Source: Rudaea cellulosilytica DSM 22992 (GTDB lineage Bacteria; Pseudomonadota; Gammaproteobacteria; Xanthomonadales; Rhodanobacteraceae). Taken from it: a stretch of 64,000 bases of DNA. The position numbers and the translations under genes are program-made. Below, piece after piece: positions 1 through 9,861 of this stretch. The notes below the pieces were generated by a model, which ran no database searches, had not been told where the DNA came from, and saw only the letters and a program-made list of their open reading frames with translations. The DNA lies in the NCBI RefSeq assembly GCF_000378125.1, contig NZ_KB899241.1, forward strand, positions 1,463,652-1,527,651, written 5' to 3'. The number at the start of each line of letters is the position of its first letter. The first letter of the stretch is position 1.

Positions 1-2
1 TG

Positions 3-2591
3 ACGACCGGCATGCTCGCCGCGTCGGCATCGAGCAACGAAGTCGGTTATCTGACCCACAAGGTGGCACGCTCCTTAGGCTTACTGGCGTTCGACAACCA
101 AGCACGTGTCTGACACGGCCCGACGGTGGCAGGTCTTGCCCCGACGTTTGGCCGAGGTGCGATGACGAATCACTGGGTCGACATTAAAAATGCCGATCTG
201 GTTCTCATCATGGGTGGCAACGCCGCCGAAGCGCATCCGTGCGGCTTCAAATGGGTCACCGAAGCGAAGGCGCACAACAAGGCGAAGCTCATCGTCGTCG
301 ATCCGCGCTTCACGCGCTCGGCTTCGGTCGCCGACGTCTATGCGCCGATCCGCACCGGCACCGACATTGTCTTCCTCGGCGGGTTGATCAACTACCTCCT
401 GACCAACGACAAGATCCAGCGCGAGTACGTGGTCAACTACACCGACCTGTCCTTCATCGTGAAGGACGAGTTCGCGTTCACCGACGGCATCTACTCCGGC
501 TACAACGTCGACAAGCGCAGCTACGACAAATCGAGCTGGGACTACGCGCGCGGCGACGACGGCTACGTCAAGACCGATCCGACGCTGGCCGATCCGCGCT
601 GCGTCTACAACCTGCTCAAGCAGCACTACACGCGCTACACGCCGGAGATGGTCGAGCGCGTTTGCGGCACGCCGAAGGACAAGGTGCTGCAGATCTGGGA
701 CATGATCGCCTCGACCGCCACGCCGGATCGCGCGATGACGATCATGTACGCGCTCGGTTGGACGCAGCACTCGATCGGCTCGCAGATGATCCGCACCGGT
801 GCGATGGTGCAGCTGCTGCTCGGCAACATCGGCATCTCCGGCGGCGGCATGAACGCGCTGCGCGGGCATTCGAACATCCAGGGCCTGACCGACCTCGGCC
901 TGATGTCGAACCTGCTGACCGGCTACATGACGCTGCCGGGCGAGAAGGAGCAGGATTTCGAGGCCTACATCGGTTTGCGAGCACAGAAACCGCTGCGACC
1001 GAACCAGCTCAGCTACTGGCAGAACTACCGCAAGTTTTTCGTCAGCTTCATGAAATCGTGGTGGGGCGATGCGGCGACGGCGGAGAACAACTGGGCGTTC
1101 GATTATCTGCCCAAGCTCGACAAGCAGTACGACATGCTGCAGGCCTACGAGCTCATGAACCAGGGCAAGATGAACGGCTATATCTGCCAGGGCTTCAATC
1201 CGCTCGCGGCGGCGCCGAACAAGGCCAAGCTCAGTGCGAGCTTTTCCAAACTGAAGTACCTCGTCATCATGGACCCGCTCGCGACCGAGACGAGCGAATT
1301 TTGGAAGAACTACGGCCCGCTCAACGACGTCGACTCGTCGAAGATCCAGACCGAAGTGTTCCGTCTGCCGACGACTTGCTTCGCCGAGGAGAACGGCTCG
1401 CTGACCAATTCCTCGCGTTGGCTGCAGTGGCACTGGAAGGGTGCCGAACCGCCCGGCGAGGCGCGCAGCGATCTCGAGATCATGGCGGGGCTGTTCCTGC
1501 GCATGCGCGATATGTACCGCAAGGACGGCGGCGCGTTCGCCGATCCGATCGTCAATCTGACCTGGAAATACGCGCAGCCGCACAGCCCGGACCCCGAGGA
1601 ACTCGCACGCGAATATTCCGGCAATGCGCTGAAGGACCTGGCCGATCCGAAGGACGCGACCAAGATCACGCGCAAGGCCGGCGAGCAGCTCGCCGGTTTC
1701 GCCGAACTGCGCGACGACGGCAGTACCGCGAGCGGCTGCTGGATTTTCTGCGGCGCCTGGGGCCCGACCGGCAATCTGATGGCGCGGCGCGACAATGCCG
1801 ACCCGACTGGCATCGGCCAAACGATCAACTGGGCCTGGGCATGGCCGGCGAACCGGCGCGTGCTCTACAACCGCGCGTCCTGCGATCCGCACGGCAAGCC
1901 GTTCAATCCGAAGCGCAAACTGATCGCGTGGAACGGTGCGGCGTGGGCCGGCGCCGACATACCCGACTTCAAGGTCGACGAGAATCCGGAGAACGGCATG
2001 GGGCCGTTCATCATGAATCCGGAAGGCGTCGCGCGCTTTTTCGCCCGCGCCAACATGGCCGAGGGGCCGTTCCCCGAGCACTACGAGCCATTCGAGTCGC
2101 CGCTGGCGACGAATCCGTTGAATCCCAATCAGCCGCAGGCGATGAACAATCCGGCGGCGCGTGTGTTCGCACAGGATCGCGAGGCGTTCGGCAAGGCCGA
2201 CAAATTCCCGCACGTGGCGACGACGTATCGCCTGACCGAGCATTTCCACTACTGGACCAAGCACGTGCGCCTCAACGCGATCGTGCAGCCGGAGCAGTTC
2301 GTCGAGATCGGCGCAGCGTTGGCCGACGAACTCGGCATCGGCAACGGCAGCCGCGTGCGCGTCAGCTCGAATCGTGGCCACATCGAGGCGGTCGCGATGG
2401 TGACCAAGCGCATCAAGCCGCTGACGATCGAAGGCAAGACCGTGCACACGGTCGGCGTGCCGATCCATTGGGGCTTCCTTGGCGTGGCCAAGCCGGGTTA
2501 TCTCGCGAACACGCTGACGCCGTTCGTTGGCGATGCGAACACGAACACGCCCGAGTTCAAGTCGTTCCTAGTCAAAGTCGAGAAGGTTTGA
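3..2591 (+). CDS. fdoG: Formate dehydrogenase-N/O alpha subunit, selenocysteine-containing (5' end outside window)
   Basis: Catalytic molybdopterin subunit that oxidises formate to CO2 on the periplasmic face and passes electrons to FdoH. The frame is open from the window edge through an in-frame TGA at 111-113 and on to the TGA at 2589-2591. The residues before it (SLGLLAFDNQARV) and after it (HGPTVAGLAPTFGRGAMTNH) match the FdnG/FdoG active site, where this position is selenocysteine. The C-terminal part has the usual dinucleotide-binding domain ending in GVPIHWGFLG and FVGDANTNTPEFKSF. About 160 N-terminal residues, including the expected Tat signal and 4Fe-4S site, lie upstream of the window. 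A conventional gene caller would start it falsely after the UGA, at 126. fdoH and fdoI follow. The choice between the Fdn and Fdo names is arbitrary. Confidence 0.96.
111..143 (+). promoter_or_regulatory. UGA selenocysteine codon with bacterial SECIS hairpin
   Basis: The UGA (111-113) is followed by a stem CGG (124-126), a bulged T (127) and GGCA (128-131), a GGTCT apical loop (132-136), then TGCC (137-140) and CCG (141-143). The bulged U and the GGUCU loop are the features that SelB recognises in the E. coli fdhF and fdnG elements, and the spacing to UGA is similar. It recruits SelB, GTP and Sec-tRNA to decode UGA as selenocysteine. Confidence 0.9.
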
Positions 2592-2732
2592 ACATGTTCT
2601 CAAAGCTACTGCGCTCGATAATTTGCGCGCCGGCGGTGCTCGGAATCCTCACATACTCGTGTGTATGCTCCGGTTCCTGCGCTCCGGCGACGCGCAAATT
2701 CTCTTCGCTCGCTACGCTTTGAGGATATGTTC
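2590..2732. repeat. Dispersed large palindromic repeat, copy 1 (fdoG-fdoH spacer)
   Basis: A roughly 140-bp imperfect palindrome fills the gap between fdoG and fdoH. Its outer arms are GAACAT...CTCAAAGC at 2590 and GCTTTGAG...ATGTTC ending at 2732. The middle arms are AATTTGCGCG and CGCGCAAATT. The central hairpin is CATAC (2652-2656), loop TCGTGT, GTATG (2663-2667). A second copy lies at 55094-55234. Both begin at the stop codon of the preceding gene. The shared core (GCGCCGGCGGTGCTCGGAAT, CTCCGGTTCCTGCGCTCCGG, CTTCGCTCGCTACG) identifies the family. It may act in mRNA stability or partial termination inside the operon; that role is inferred. Confidence 0.85.
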
Positions 2733-2746
2733 TAAGGAGAACCACG

Positions 2747-3649
2747 ATGGCACTGCAATCGCTGGACATCATCCGCCGCTCGGCAACGACCCTGCCCGAA
2801 CCGCAGGCGCGCGGCGCGCACGCGGGCCAGGTCGCCAAGCTGATCGACGTGTCCAAATGCATCGGCTGCAAAGCCTGCCAGGTCGCGTGCATGGAATGGA
2901 ACGACCTGCGCGACGAGATCGGCACCTGCACCGGACATTACGACAATCCGCACGACTTGAGTGATCAGTCGTGGACGCTGATGCGCTTCGCCGAGTACGA
3001 AAATCCGAAAGGCGATCTCGAATGGCTGATCCGCAAGGACGGCTGCATGCATTGCGCCGACCCCGGCTGCCTCAAGGCCTGCCCGTCGCCGGGTGCGATC
3101 GTGCAGTACGCGAACGGCATCGTCGATTTTCACGAAGAGAATTGCATTGGCTGCGGCTACTGCGTCACCGGCTGCCCGTTCAACGTTCCGCGCATTTCGA
3201 AGAAGGATCACAAGGCGTACAAGTGCACGCTGTGCTCGGACCGCGTCTCGGTCGGCCTCGAACCGGCCTGCGTGAAGACCTGCCCGACCGGCGCGATCAC
3301 GTTCGGCAGCAAGGAAGACATGCAGCAGCATGCCGCCGAGCGCATCGAAGATCTGAAGTCGCGCGGTTTCGACCAGGCCGGCCTGTACGATCCCGCCGGC
3401 GTCGGCGGCACCCACGTGATGTACGTGCTGCAGCATGCGGACCAGCCGCAGTTGTATAGCGGCCTGCCCGAGAATCCGAAGATCAGCGCGATGGTCGGCT
3501 TGTGGAAAGGCATCAGCAAGCCGCTCGGTCTGCTCGCGATCATCGCGACCGCGGCGGCCGGATTCTTCCACTACATCGGCATCGGTCCTAACGAGACCGA
3601 CGAGCAGGACGAAGAAGCCGCGCGGCGCGAGCTGGAGAAGACGCCATGA
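2747..3649 (+). CDS. fdoH: Formate dehydrogenase beta subunit, 4 x 4Fe-4S, membrane-anchored
   Basis: Electron-transfer subunit linking the periplasmic FdoG active site to cytochrome b FdoI. It is 300 aa with cysteine clusters typical of four 4Fe-4S centres ([42 protein letters not shown]...CVKTC). Near the C terminus (about residues 255-280) is one hydrophobic helix that anchors it. The start ATG follows a strong AAGGAG site. It overlaps fdoI by four bases (ATGA), so the two are translationally coupled. The spacer to fdoG is occupied by a large palindromic repeat, which is unusual inside such an operon. Confidence 0.97.
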   Translation: MALQSLDIIRRSATTLPEPQARGAHAGQVAKLIDVSKCIGCKACQVACMEWNDLRDEIGTCTGHYDNPHDLSDQSWTLMRFAEYENPKGDLEWLIRKDGCMHCADPGCLKACPSPGAIVQYANGIVDFHEENCIGCGYCVTGCPFNVPRISKKDHKAYKCTLCSDRVSVGLEPACVKTCPTGAITFGSKEDMQQHAAERIEDLKSRGFDQAGLYDPAGVGGTHVMYVLQHADQPQLYSGLPENPKISAMVGLWKGISKPLGLLAIIATAAAGFFHYIGIGPNETDEQDEEAARRELEKTP

Positions 3650-4287
3650 GCACCGAACGCAAACGCGATGAAATTGTTCGCTACGAGCCGGCAACGCGGA
3701 TCAATCATTGGATCGTCGCGATCAGTTTCGTCCTCCTCGCGCTGTCCGGATTGGCATTGTTTCATCCGGCGCTGTTCTGGCTGACGAACCTGTTCGGTGG
3801 CGGCCCGTGGACACGCATCCTGCATCCGTTCATCGGCCTCGTCATGGTCATCGCGTTCGTGTTCCTCGGCGCGAAGCTGTGGCACGAGAACGTCATGCAG
3901 CCGCGCGATTGGCAATGGCTGCGGCAGATCAAGGACGTGGTCAACAATCGCGAGGACGCACTTCCCGAGGTCGGCAAGTACAACGCCGGACAGAAGTTGC
4001 TGTTCTATGCGATTGTGCTTTGTCTCATCGGGCTGCTGCTGTCGGGTATCGTGATCTGGCGAGCCTATTTTGCCGTCTATTTTTCGGTCGAAGTGATCCG
4101 CTTCGCCTCGCTGCTGCATGCGTTCTGTGCGTTCGTGCTGATCTGCGCCATCATCGTTCACATCTACGCGGCGATCTGGGTCAAGGGGTCGGTGAAAGCG
4201 ATGACGCGCGGCACGGTCAGTTACGGCTGGGCGTGGAAGCACCATCGTCTGTGGTTCCGCGAAGCGACGCGCGCGCAGCGCAAGTAA
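3646..4287 (+). CDS. fdoI: Formate dehydrogenase gamma subunit, cytochrome b556
   Basis: Integral membrane di-haem cytochrome b that passes electrons from FdoH to the quinone pool. It is 213 aa, the usual family length. Hydrophobic helices lie at roughly residues 20-45, 55-80, 115-140 and 155-180. Histidines that can serve as haem ligands occur in RINHWIV near the N terminus and in [18 protein letters not shown] in the last helix. It overlaps the fdoH stop by four bases and ends the fdoGHI unit. The next gene starts 19 bases later and is not part of the complex. Confidence 0.95.
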   Translation: MSTERKRDEIVRYEPATRINHWIVAISFVLLALSGLALFHPALFWLTNLFGGGPWTRILHPFIGLVMVIAFVFLGAKLWHENVMQPRDWQWLRQIKDVVNNREDALPEVGKYNAGQKLLFYAIVLCLIGLLLSGIVIWRAYFAVYFSVEVIRFASLLHAFCAFVLICAIIVHIYAAIWVKGSVKAMTRGTVSYGWAWKHHRLWFREATRAQRK

Positions 4288-4306
4288 CCGCCCGCGCGCG
4301 TCGCCC

Positions 4307-5203
4307 GTGATCGTCCGCAAGCAGCCCACCTTCCGCGACATCTTGTTTGCGCTGCGCGGCTCGATCCTGCCGCACATCGCGCCACGCATGCTCGCCGTGG
4401 CGGTGATCAGCATCGTTGCGGTCGTTGCCGCGGACGAATGGCCCGGCATCTTCAGTCGGATCAGCGCAATCCCATTCACGCTGATCGGCATCGCTTTGTC
4501 GGTGTTCATGAGCTTCCGCAGCAACGCCTGCTACGCGCGCTGGTGGGAAGGGCGCATGCTCTGGGGCGAGATGATCATCGCTGCGCGCTCGCTCGCACGC
4601 GAAATCGCGATCCTGCCCGAGTCGGATCGACAATTCCTGCTGCGCGGTGTGTGCGCTTTCGCCAATGGCCTTGGTGCGCGCCTGCGCGGCAACGACGTGG
4701 CCGCGGCGATCGCGCCGTGGTGCGACATCGGCAGCGATGCGCAAGGTCCCAATCCCACCGATGCCGTGCTCGGCCGCGTCGGCCGGCGCTGCCTGGAAAT
4801 GATGCGCGACGGACGCATCGACGCGATCCACTATTCCGTGCTCGATCGTCAGCTCGACCGCCTCGCTCACGTGCAGGGCGGCTGCGAACGCATCCTGCTG
4901 ACGCCGGTGCCGTTCTCGTATTCGCTGCTGCTGTTGCGCACCGCATCCGTGTTCTGCGTCACCCTGCCGTTCGCGCTGGCCGGGTCGCTCGGCTTCTGGA
5001 CTCTGCTGCCCGTGTTGATCGTCGCCTACACCTTCTTCGGCCTCGACGCGCTCAGTCACCAGCTCGAAGACCCGTTCGGCCTCGCGCCGAATGCGCTGCC
5101 GCTCGCTGCGATGCAGCGCACGATCGAACGCGAGCTGCTCGCGCAGCTCGGCGAGGCGGAATTGCCGCCGCCGCTGCAGCCCGTGCTCGACGTGCTGAGT
5201 TGA
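4307..5203 (+). CDS. Bestrophin-family (UPF0187/YneE-like) membrane protein
   Basis: A 298-residue protein of the bestrophin family, which in bacteria forms ion channels. Supporting segments are FRDILFALRGSILPHIAPRM near the start, GIALSVFMSFRSNACYARWW around residues 64-83, and FFGLDALSHQLEDPFG near residue 250, the acidic signature typical of the family. Four hydrophobic stretches are visible. A GTG start at 4307 is the first in frame after fdoI and is 19 bases from its stop. It may be co-transcribed with fdoGHI, but nothing ties it functionally to formate oxidation. The family assignment is firm; the ion is not known. Confidence 0.88.
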   Translation: MIVRKQPTFRDILFALRGSILPHIAPRMLAVAVISIVAVVAADEWPGIFSRISAIPFTLIGIALSVFMSFRSNACYARWWEGRMLWGEMIIAARSLAREIAILPESDRQFLLRGVCAFANGLGARLRGNDVAAAIAPWCDIGSDAQGPNPTDAVLGRVGRRCLEMMRDGRIDAIHYSVLDRQLDRLAHVQGGCERILLTPVPFSYSLLLLRTASVFCVTLPFALAGSLGFWTLLPVLIVAYTFFGLDALSHQLEDPFGLAPNALPLAAMQRTIERELLAQLGEAELPPPLQPVLDVLS

Positions 5204-5227
5204 AGGCGCGCGGGCGCGCTGGGGTCC

Positions 5228-5710
5228 TTACAGCCGGCACTCGATCGGCAGGATTTCCGGTCCGAGATCGGTGCGGTCCGCGCCAGCGTAGGTCAGTCCG
5301 TCGACCGGACGAGCGATGCCGCATAGCCACGATATCGGCACCTGTGCTGCGCCGGCGACCATGCCGGGACGCAAACTCAGCCATTTGCCGGCGATGACCT
5401 GGTTCGAGCGATTGCCAAAGCGCACGTGAATGGCGCCGTGATCGACCTCGACCTCGCTGATGAAATTGCCGATGATCTGCTTCGCCGCAGGCAGCCCGGC
5501 TTCGGCGTTGTCGAGCGGCAGGCGATGGGTCTTGGTGTGGAACGTCTGCACCGCATCGCGCGCGAACGCGACAAAAGCAACGGTCTCCTGCACCTGCGTT
5601 CGAATGACGCGATCCTGATAGCTTGGCAGCGACATTGCGGCGAGGATGCCGATGACCGCGACCACGATCATCAGCTCGATCAGCGTGAAGCCGGAATTTT
5701 TCGGGCGCAT
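5228..5710 (-). CDS. Type IV pilin-like protein (downstream pilin of cassette)
   Basis: A 160-aa prepilin with a six-residue leader ending in G, then FTLIELMIVVAVIGILAAMS, the classic class-IV leader and hydrophobic N-helix with Glu5. The C terminus carries a probable disulphide loop, from WLCG near residue 130 to ECRL at the end, as in PilA-type pilins. Start ATG at 5710 was chosen because the leader begins there; the open frame continues upstream without pilin character. It is last in an opposite-strand trio with a PilC-like gene and a second pilin. No assembly ATPase or prepilin peptidase is nearby. Whether it is a major or minor pilin cannot be told. Confidence 0.88.
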   Translation of the reverse strand: MRPKNSGFTLIELMIVVAVIGILAAMSLPSYQDRVIRTQVQETVAFVAFARDAVQTFHTKTHRLPLDNAEAGLPAAKQIIGNFISEVEVDHGAIHVRFGNRSNQVIAGKWLSLRPGMVAGAAQVPISWLCGIARPVDGLTYAGADRTDLGPEILPIECRL

Positions 5711-5748
5711 CGGAACTCCGCGACGTTTTTGTCTGATCTGTGCCATCT

Positions 5749-6759
5749 TCATCCCACCACCGAAGCCAATCCGAACACCGGCAGGTACATCGCGACCACG
5801 ACAGCTCCCACGATGAGGCCCATCACCACGCGTGCCAGCAGCGGCGCAAACTGGGATTGATGCTCCGGCAGGGCCTCTGCGGTACGCCAGCGCGCGCGCA
5901 GCGCTGCCAAAGCGTCCGCGCGCTCGGGTAGCGCGACTACGGCGTGGAATTCGCTGTCGAATCCCCGCGCCTGAGCGAGTGACGCCGTCAACTCCTGGCC
6001 TGTATTGGCAAAGCGGAGCACCTCTGCGCATTCACGCGAAAGTAGTCCTCCGCTAAACCAGGTCCGCGCCGCTTCGACCGCCGCGCGTTGCGATGCCGCG
6101 TCGGCCGCGGCGAATCCGAGCCAGCCGGAAATACGGTCGGAGTTGCGCTCGCGCAGCACAGGACCGAGCAGAGGCAGGGACAGCAGCAGGCGATCGATCG
6201 GTCGAAGCAAGGGCCCGAGAAGTACGGGCAGGATGCGCCAGGTCAATACGGCGAGCAGTACGAAGATGGCTAGGTAGAGGAACGGCCCCGTTGGCCCTAT
6301 CAGCGCAAGTACGACGCGCGTGAATGCCGGCAGCGGCGCGCCGGCCGCGGCGAACACTGCCTTGAACTGCGGCAAGACGAAAATGCCGTGTATGGCCAGA
6401 ACCAGCACGAGCAACAGCACCTCGACGCCGATCGTGGACAGCGACATGCGGCCTTGCCTGCGCGAAATCTTGAGACGGGCGAGCAAGCGCAGCGCCGCGT
6501 CGCCGTGCCCCTGCGTTTCGCATGCGCCGACATAGTCGACGACACCCGCAAGGGGACTCGGACCGGCTGCAGGACCAACGAGACTGTCGATCGCGGACGT
6601 GAACGGCAGCGCCGGGTCCGCCCTCGACTGCGCCGGAAGCACCGCCTCGGCGACCAGGATGCGCACGGCGCCGGCCGGGGCGATCGACTCATCGCGCAAG
6701 GCCAGAAGACGCCGCGCTACTTCCGCGATACGGTGACGATTGGTGAATGCATTGGCCAT
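5749..6759 (-). CDS. PilC/GspF-like inner-membrane platform protein
   Basis: A 336-residue protein that looks like a divergent type IV pilus/type II secretion platform protein. Hydrophobic segments lie around residues 108-130 and 145-180. A final helix, VMGLIVGAVVVAMYLPVFGL, matches the typical GspF/PilC ending. The cytoplasmic parts are poorly conserved, so only one T2SF-like domain is convincing. The start ATG at 6759 follows a good GAGGAG ribosome site. It sits between two pilin genes on the same strand, 34 bases from the upstream one and 38 from the downstream one. The platform role is inferred from topology and context. Confidence 0.7.
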   Translation of the reverse strand: MANAFTNRHRIAEVARRLLALRDESIAPAGAVRILVAEAVLPAQSRADPALPFTSAIDSLVGPAAGPSPLAGVVDYVGACETQGHGDAALRLLARLKISRRQGRMSLSTIGVEVLLLVLVLAIHGIFVLPQFKAVFAAAGAPLPAFTRVVLALIGPTGPFLYLAIFVLLAVLTWRILPVLLGPLLRPIDRLLLSLPLLGPVLRERNSDRISGWLGFAAADAASQRAAVEAARTWFSGGLLSRECAEVLRFANTGQELTASLAQARGFDSEFHAVVALPERADALAALRARWRTAEALPEHQSQFAPLLARVVMGLIVGAVVVAMYLPVFGLASVVG

Positions 6760-6793
6760 CGACACTCCTCGCCCTGGATGCGGAATTGCAACG

Positions 6794-7330
6794 CTACTTG
6801 CGGCAAACGCCTGGCACGAATTTGGCCTCGACCGGATTCTCGGCGAGATCGCCGACGACGCGATACCCCGGCGGTGCCTTGGGATCGTACTCACCGCAGG
6901 ACCAGAGAATCGACGCGGCCGGAGTTCCGGCATTCACCCAGGGCCGTAGCGTAAGCGTGCGCTCACGCGCGCCGGCGGCGAGGTCGTGGCCGAGTTCCAG
7001 CGTCGCGACGAGGACGCCACCGGCAACGTCGAGGCGGCGCAGATACTTGCCGCGCAGAGCCTCGGGCGCGCGCAATCCAGCCTCGCGATTGTCGGCCGGC
7101 ATACGCCCCCAGCGTGCGTGGAATTCGTTCACGGCGACTTTTGCATCGCCGAGGAAGATCAGTGCTTCGGCCGCTTCCGCGCGCAGTTCGTAGTCGCTGT
7201 ACGCGGGCATCGCGATCGCAGCGAGGATGCTGATGATCGTCACCACGATGAGCAATTCGACGAACGTGTATCCCGCGCCCAACGTGCGCAAGCCACCCGT
7301 GCGCGACCACCGACTGACAGAGCGTGTCAT
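6794..7330 (-). CDS. Type IV pilin-like protein (upstream pilin of cassette)
   Basis: A 178-aa prepilin with an unusually long leader (about 20 residues, ending GAG) before YTFVELLIVVTIISILAAIA, where Glu5 and the hydrophobic helix are clear. The C-terminal pair of cysteines (WSCGEYD and PGVCRK) suggests a disulphide-bounded loop. ATG at 7330 was preferred to an in-frame TTG two codons earlier. It is first of the three-gene pilin cassette and diverges from fdhE across about 170 bases. It resembles the downstream pilin in plan but not closely in sequence, so the two are old paralogues or distinct subunits. Confidence 0.85.
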   Translation of the reverse strand: MTRSVSRWSRTGGLRTLGAGYTFVELLIVVTIISILAAIAMPAYSDYELRAEAAEALIFLGDAKVAVNEFHARWGRMPADNREAGLRAPEALRGKYLRRLDVAGGVLVATLELGHDLAAGARERTLTLRPWVNAGTPAASILWSCGEYDPKAPPGYRVVGDLAENPVEAKFVPGVCRK

Positions 7331-7498
7331 CCTCAAAGCCCCCCGATCCTCGTCGCGGCCGCAAGCTATCTGCGGCTACCGATTGCCGCAGCCTATCGGT
7401 CTTGCGCCACTCAGGCTAACCGGATTCCGGTCGTGGGTGAAGTCCCGTCCATCCTTGCCGCACTGGAAATTGCACCGCGTTGCGACGACGATAGCAAT

Positions 7499-8449
7499 AT
7501 GACGCAACGAATCCTCGAACCGGGTCAGATCGAACAGCTCGCGGCGCATGCAATCCCGCGCATCCGTCTGCCCGATCGCGCGCAGCTGTTCGCGCGGCGC
7601 GCCGCGCGCCTGCGCGCGCTCGCGGAGACGTCGCCGATCGGCGATTACCTGCAATTGTGTGCCGTCGTCGCCGAGGCGCAGCATGCGGCGCTCGCCGATT
7701 TTCCCGCGATGCTGCCAAGCGCGACGCAGATCGAAACCGTGCAAGCGCATCGCATGCCGCCGATTCCCGCGGCGGACGGCGCGCGCGCGAAGCCGTGGCG
7801 CGATGCTTTCGCCACGATCTGCGCCGCGGTCGCGCAGGCACCGCGCCTGCCCGCAGCCGCGACACAGCTCGCCGCGCGCCTGCGCAATGCCGGTCGCGAT
7901 GAGCTCGAAGTACTGGCCGATTTGGTGCTCGGTGCGCGCGGAGGCGAGGTCGATGCGGCGGCGGCGCCATTCGTCATGGCTGCGCTGCAGGTCAACTGGG
8001 TGGCGCTGTCGAGCCGCTTCGTGGCCGACCAGGTGCGATCGCTCGACGTGCCGGGCTTGTGCCCGCTGTGCGGCAGCCTGCCGGTAGCGAGCCTCGTCGC
8101 AGCGCACGCGCCATATGCAGGCCATCGCTACCTGCATTGCACTCTGTGTGCCTGCGAATGGCACATGGTGCGCGTGCAGTGCAGCCAGTGCAGCGCGTCC
8201 GGCAAGGACATTGCCTACCGCTCGCTCAAGGCTATCGCCGCTAACGACACGGCCGCCGATGTCTCCGCCGTGCGCGCGGAAACCTGCGAGCACTGCCACA
8301 GTTACCGCAAGATTTTCTATCAGGAAAAGGATCCCGCGGTCGAGCCGGTCGCCGACGATCTCGCGAGCATCGCGCTCGATCTGCTGCTCGCCGAGGAAGG
8401 CTATGCGCGCGCGAGCGGCAATCCATTGTTGTGGCAACCGGCGGATTGA
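7499..8449 (+). CDS. fdhE: Formate dehydrogenase accessory protein FdhE
   Basis: A cytoplasmic rubredoxin-like chaperone required for activity of respiratory formate dehydrogenases. It is 316 aa, close to the 309 of E. coli FdhE. Four CxxC pairs in the C-terminal half bind iron: [21 protein letters not shown] and CEHCHSY. The ATG at 7499 was chosen because the family N terminus ([12 protein letters not shown]) begins there; the frame is open upstream but lies antisense to the pilin gene. selA begins six bases after the stop, which links enzyme maturation and selenocysteine synthesis in one transcript. Confidence 0.95.
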   Translation: MTQRILEPGQIEQLAAHAIPRIRLPDRAQLFARRAARLRALAETSPIGDYLQLCAVVAEAQHAALADFPAMLPSATQIETVQAHRMPPIPAADGARAKPWRDAFATICAAVAQAPRLPAAATQLAARLRNAGRDELEVLADLVLGARGGEVDAAAAPFVMAALQVNWVALSSRFVADQVRSLDVPGLCPLCGSLPVASLVAAHAPYAGHRYLHCTLCACEWHMVRVQCSQCSASGKDIAYRSLKAIAANDTAADVSAVRAETCEHCHSYRKIFYQEKDPAVEPVADDLASIALDLLLAEEGYARASGNPLLWQPAD

Positions 8450-8454
8450 AGCGC

Positions 8455-9861
8455 ATGGATGCCGAGGCCGCCAGCGCGCGCGAGCTGCCTTCGCTCGACC
8501 GCCTGCTCAACGCAGCAGCCGTTGCGCCGCTAATTGAACGCCACGGCCGCAGCCGTGTGCTTGCCACGTTGCGCGATGAGCTCGATCGATTGCGCGCGCG
8601 CGCGCTTGCCGGTGAACTCGCGCGCGAGGAACTCGATGCGGATGCGATCGCGCGCGTGGTCGACAAGCAGTTGACCGAAGCCGCACAGCCGCGCTTGCGC
8701 GCACTGTTCAACCTGACCGGCACGGTGCTGCATACCAATCTCGGCCGCGCCTTGTTGCCCGACGCGGCGGTGCGTGCGATCGCGCGCGCGGCAGCCGCGC
8801 CGGTCAATCTCGAATTCGATCTCGACACGGGCGGCCGCGGCGATCGCGATGACCTTGTCGAAGCGCTGATCTGCGAGCTGAGCGGCGCCGAGGCGGCGAC
8901 CGTGGTCAACAACAACGCCGCGGCCGTACTGTTGCTGCTCAACACACTCGCGAACCGGCGCGAGGTGGTCGTCTCGCGCGGCGAGCTCGTCGAGATCGGC
9001 GGCGCGTTCCGCATCCCCGACGTGATGCGCGGCGCCGGCGCGAAGCTCGTCGAAGTCGGCACGACCAATCGCACGCATGCGCGCGACTACGGCGAAGCGA
9101 TCGGCGCGCGCACGGCGTTGCTGATGAAGGTGCACGCGAGCAACTATGCGATCAGCGGCTTCACCGCGAGCGTCGATACCGCCGAGCTTGCGCAGATCGC
9201 GCATGCACGCGATTTGCCGCTTGCGGTCGATCTCGGCAGCGGCAGCCTGGTCGATTTCGCTACGTTCGGATTGCCGCGCGAACCGGTCGTGCGCGATGTG
9301 CTCGCGGCAGGCGCCGATCTCGTCGCCTTCAGCGGCGACAAGCTGCTCGGCGGTCCGCAGGCCGGCATCCTCGCCGGTCGCGCCGACCTGATCGCGAAGC
9401 TCAAGAAGAATCCGCTCAAGCGCGCGCTGCGTGCCGGCAAGCTTACGCTGGCCGCGCTCGAAGCCGTGCTCGGCTTGTATCGCGCGCCCGAATTCCTCGC
9501 TTCGAGGTTGCCCACGCTGCGCCTGTTGAACCGTCCTGTCGTGGAAATCGAAGAGCAGGCACAGCGCTTGCTGTCGATCGTGCAGCCAGCCCTGGCCGAA
9601 CGCTATGACGTTGCGGTCGCTGCAATGTGCAGCCAGATAGGCAGCGGTGCGCTGCCGGTCGAACAACTCGCGAGCTGCGGTCTCTCGATCCGCGCGCGCA
9701 AGGGTCGCGGCAGTCTCGATCGCCTCGATGCCGCGCTGCGTCGTCTGCCGCGGCCGGTGCTTGGCCGCATCGCCGACAAGACGCTGTGGCTCGACCTGCG
9801 TTGTCTCGAAAGCGCCGACGAGGCGGAGTTCGCCGCGCAATTGAATTTGCTCTCGGCATGA
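8455..9861 (+). CDS. selA: L-seryl-tRNA(Sec) selenium transferase
   Basis: PLP-dependent enzyme that converts seryl-tRNA(Sec) to selenocysteyl-tRNA(Sec) using selenophosphate. It is 468 aa from the ATG at 8455; a GTG at 8431 inside fdhE is the alternative start. Family blocks are all present: [44 protein letters not shown], and the PLP lysine in [13 protein letters not shown] (about Lys296). The C-terminal [12 protein letters not shown] and WLDLRCLE also match. It overlaps selB by four bases (ATGA) and follows fdhE closely, so fdhE-selA-selB form one operon. Confidence 0.98.
   Translation: MDAEAASARELPSLDRLLNAAAVAPLIERHGRSRVLATLRDELDRLRARALAGELAREELDADAIARVVDKQLTEAAQPRLRALFNLTGTVLHTNLGRALLPDAAVRAIARAAAAPVNLEFDLDTGGRGDRDDLVEALICELSGAEAATVVNNNAAAVLLLLNTLANRREVVVSRGELVEIGGAFRIPDVMRGAGAKLVEVGTTNRTHARDYGEAIGARTALLMKVHASNYAISGFTASVDTAELAQIAHARDLPLAVDLGSGSLVDFATFGLPREPVVRDVLAAGADLVAFSGDKLLGGPQAGILAGRADLIAKLKKNPLKRALRAGKLTLAALEAVLGLYRAPEFLASRLPTLRLLNRPVVEIEEQAQRLLSIVQPALAERYDVAVAAMCSQIGSGALPVEQLASCGLSIRARKGRGSLDRLDAALRRLPRPVLGRIADKTLWLDLRCLESADEAEFAAQLNLLSA

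Noticed and set aside
81-2468. 795-aa open frame on the minus strand across fdoG
   Set aside because: It mirrors a well-conserved gene; high-GC third positions leave the opposite strand open. Its composition is His/Arg/Ala-rich with no domain. The same reasoning removes the long minus-strand frames over 13402-15675, 16086-17300, 30276-31982 and 53188-55200.
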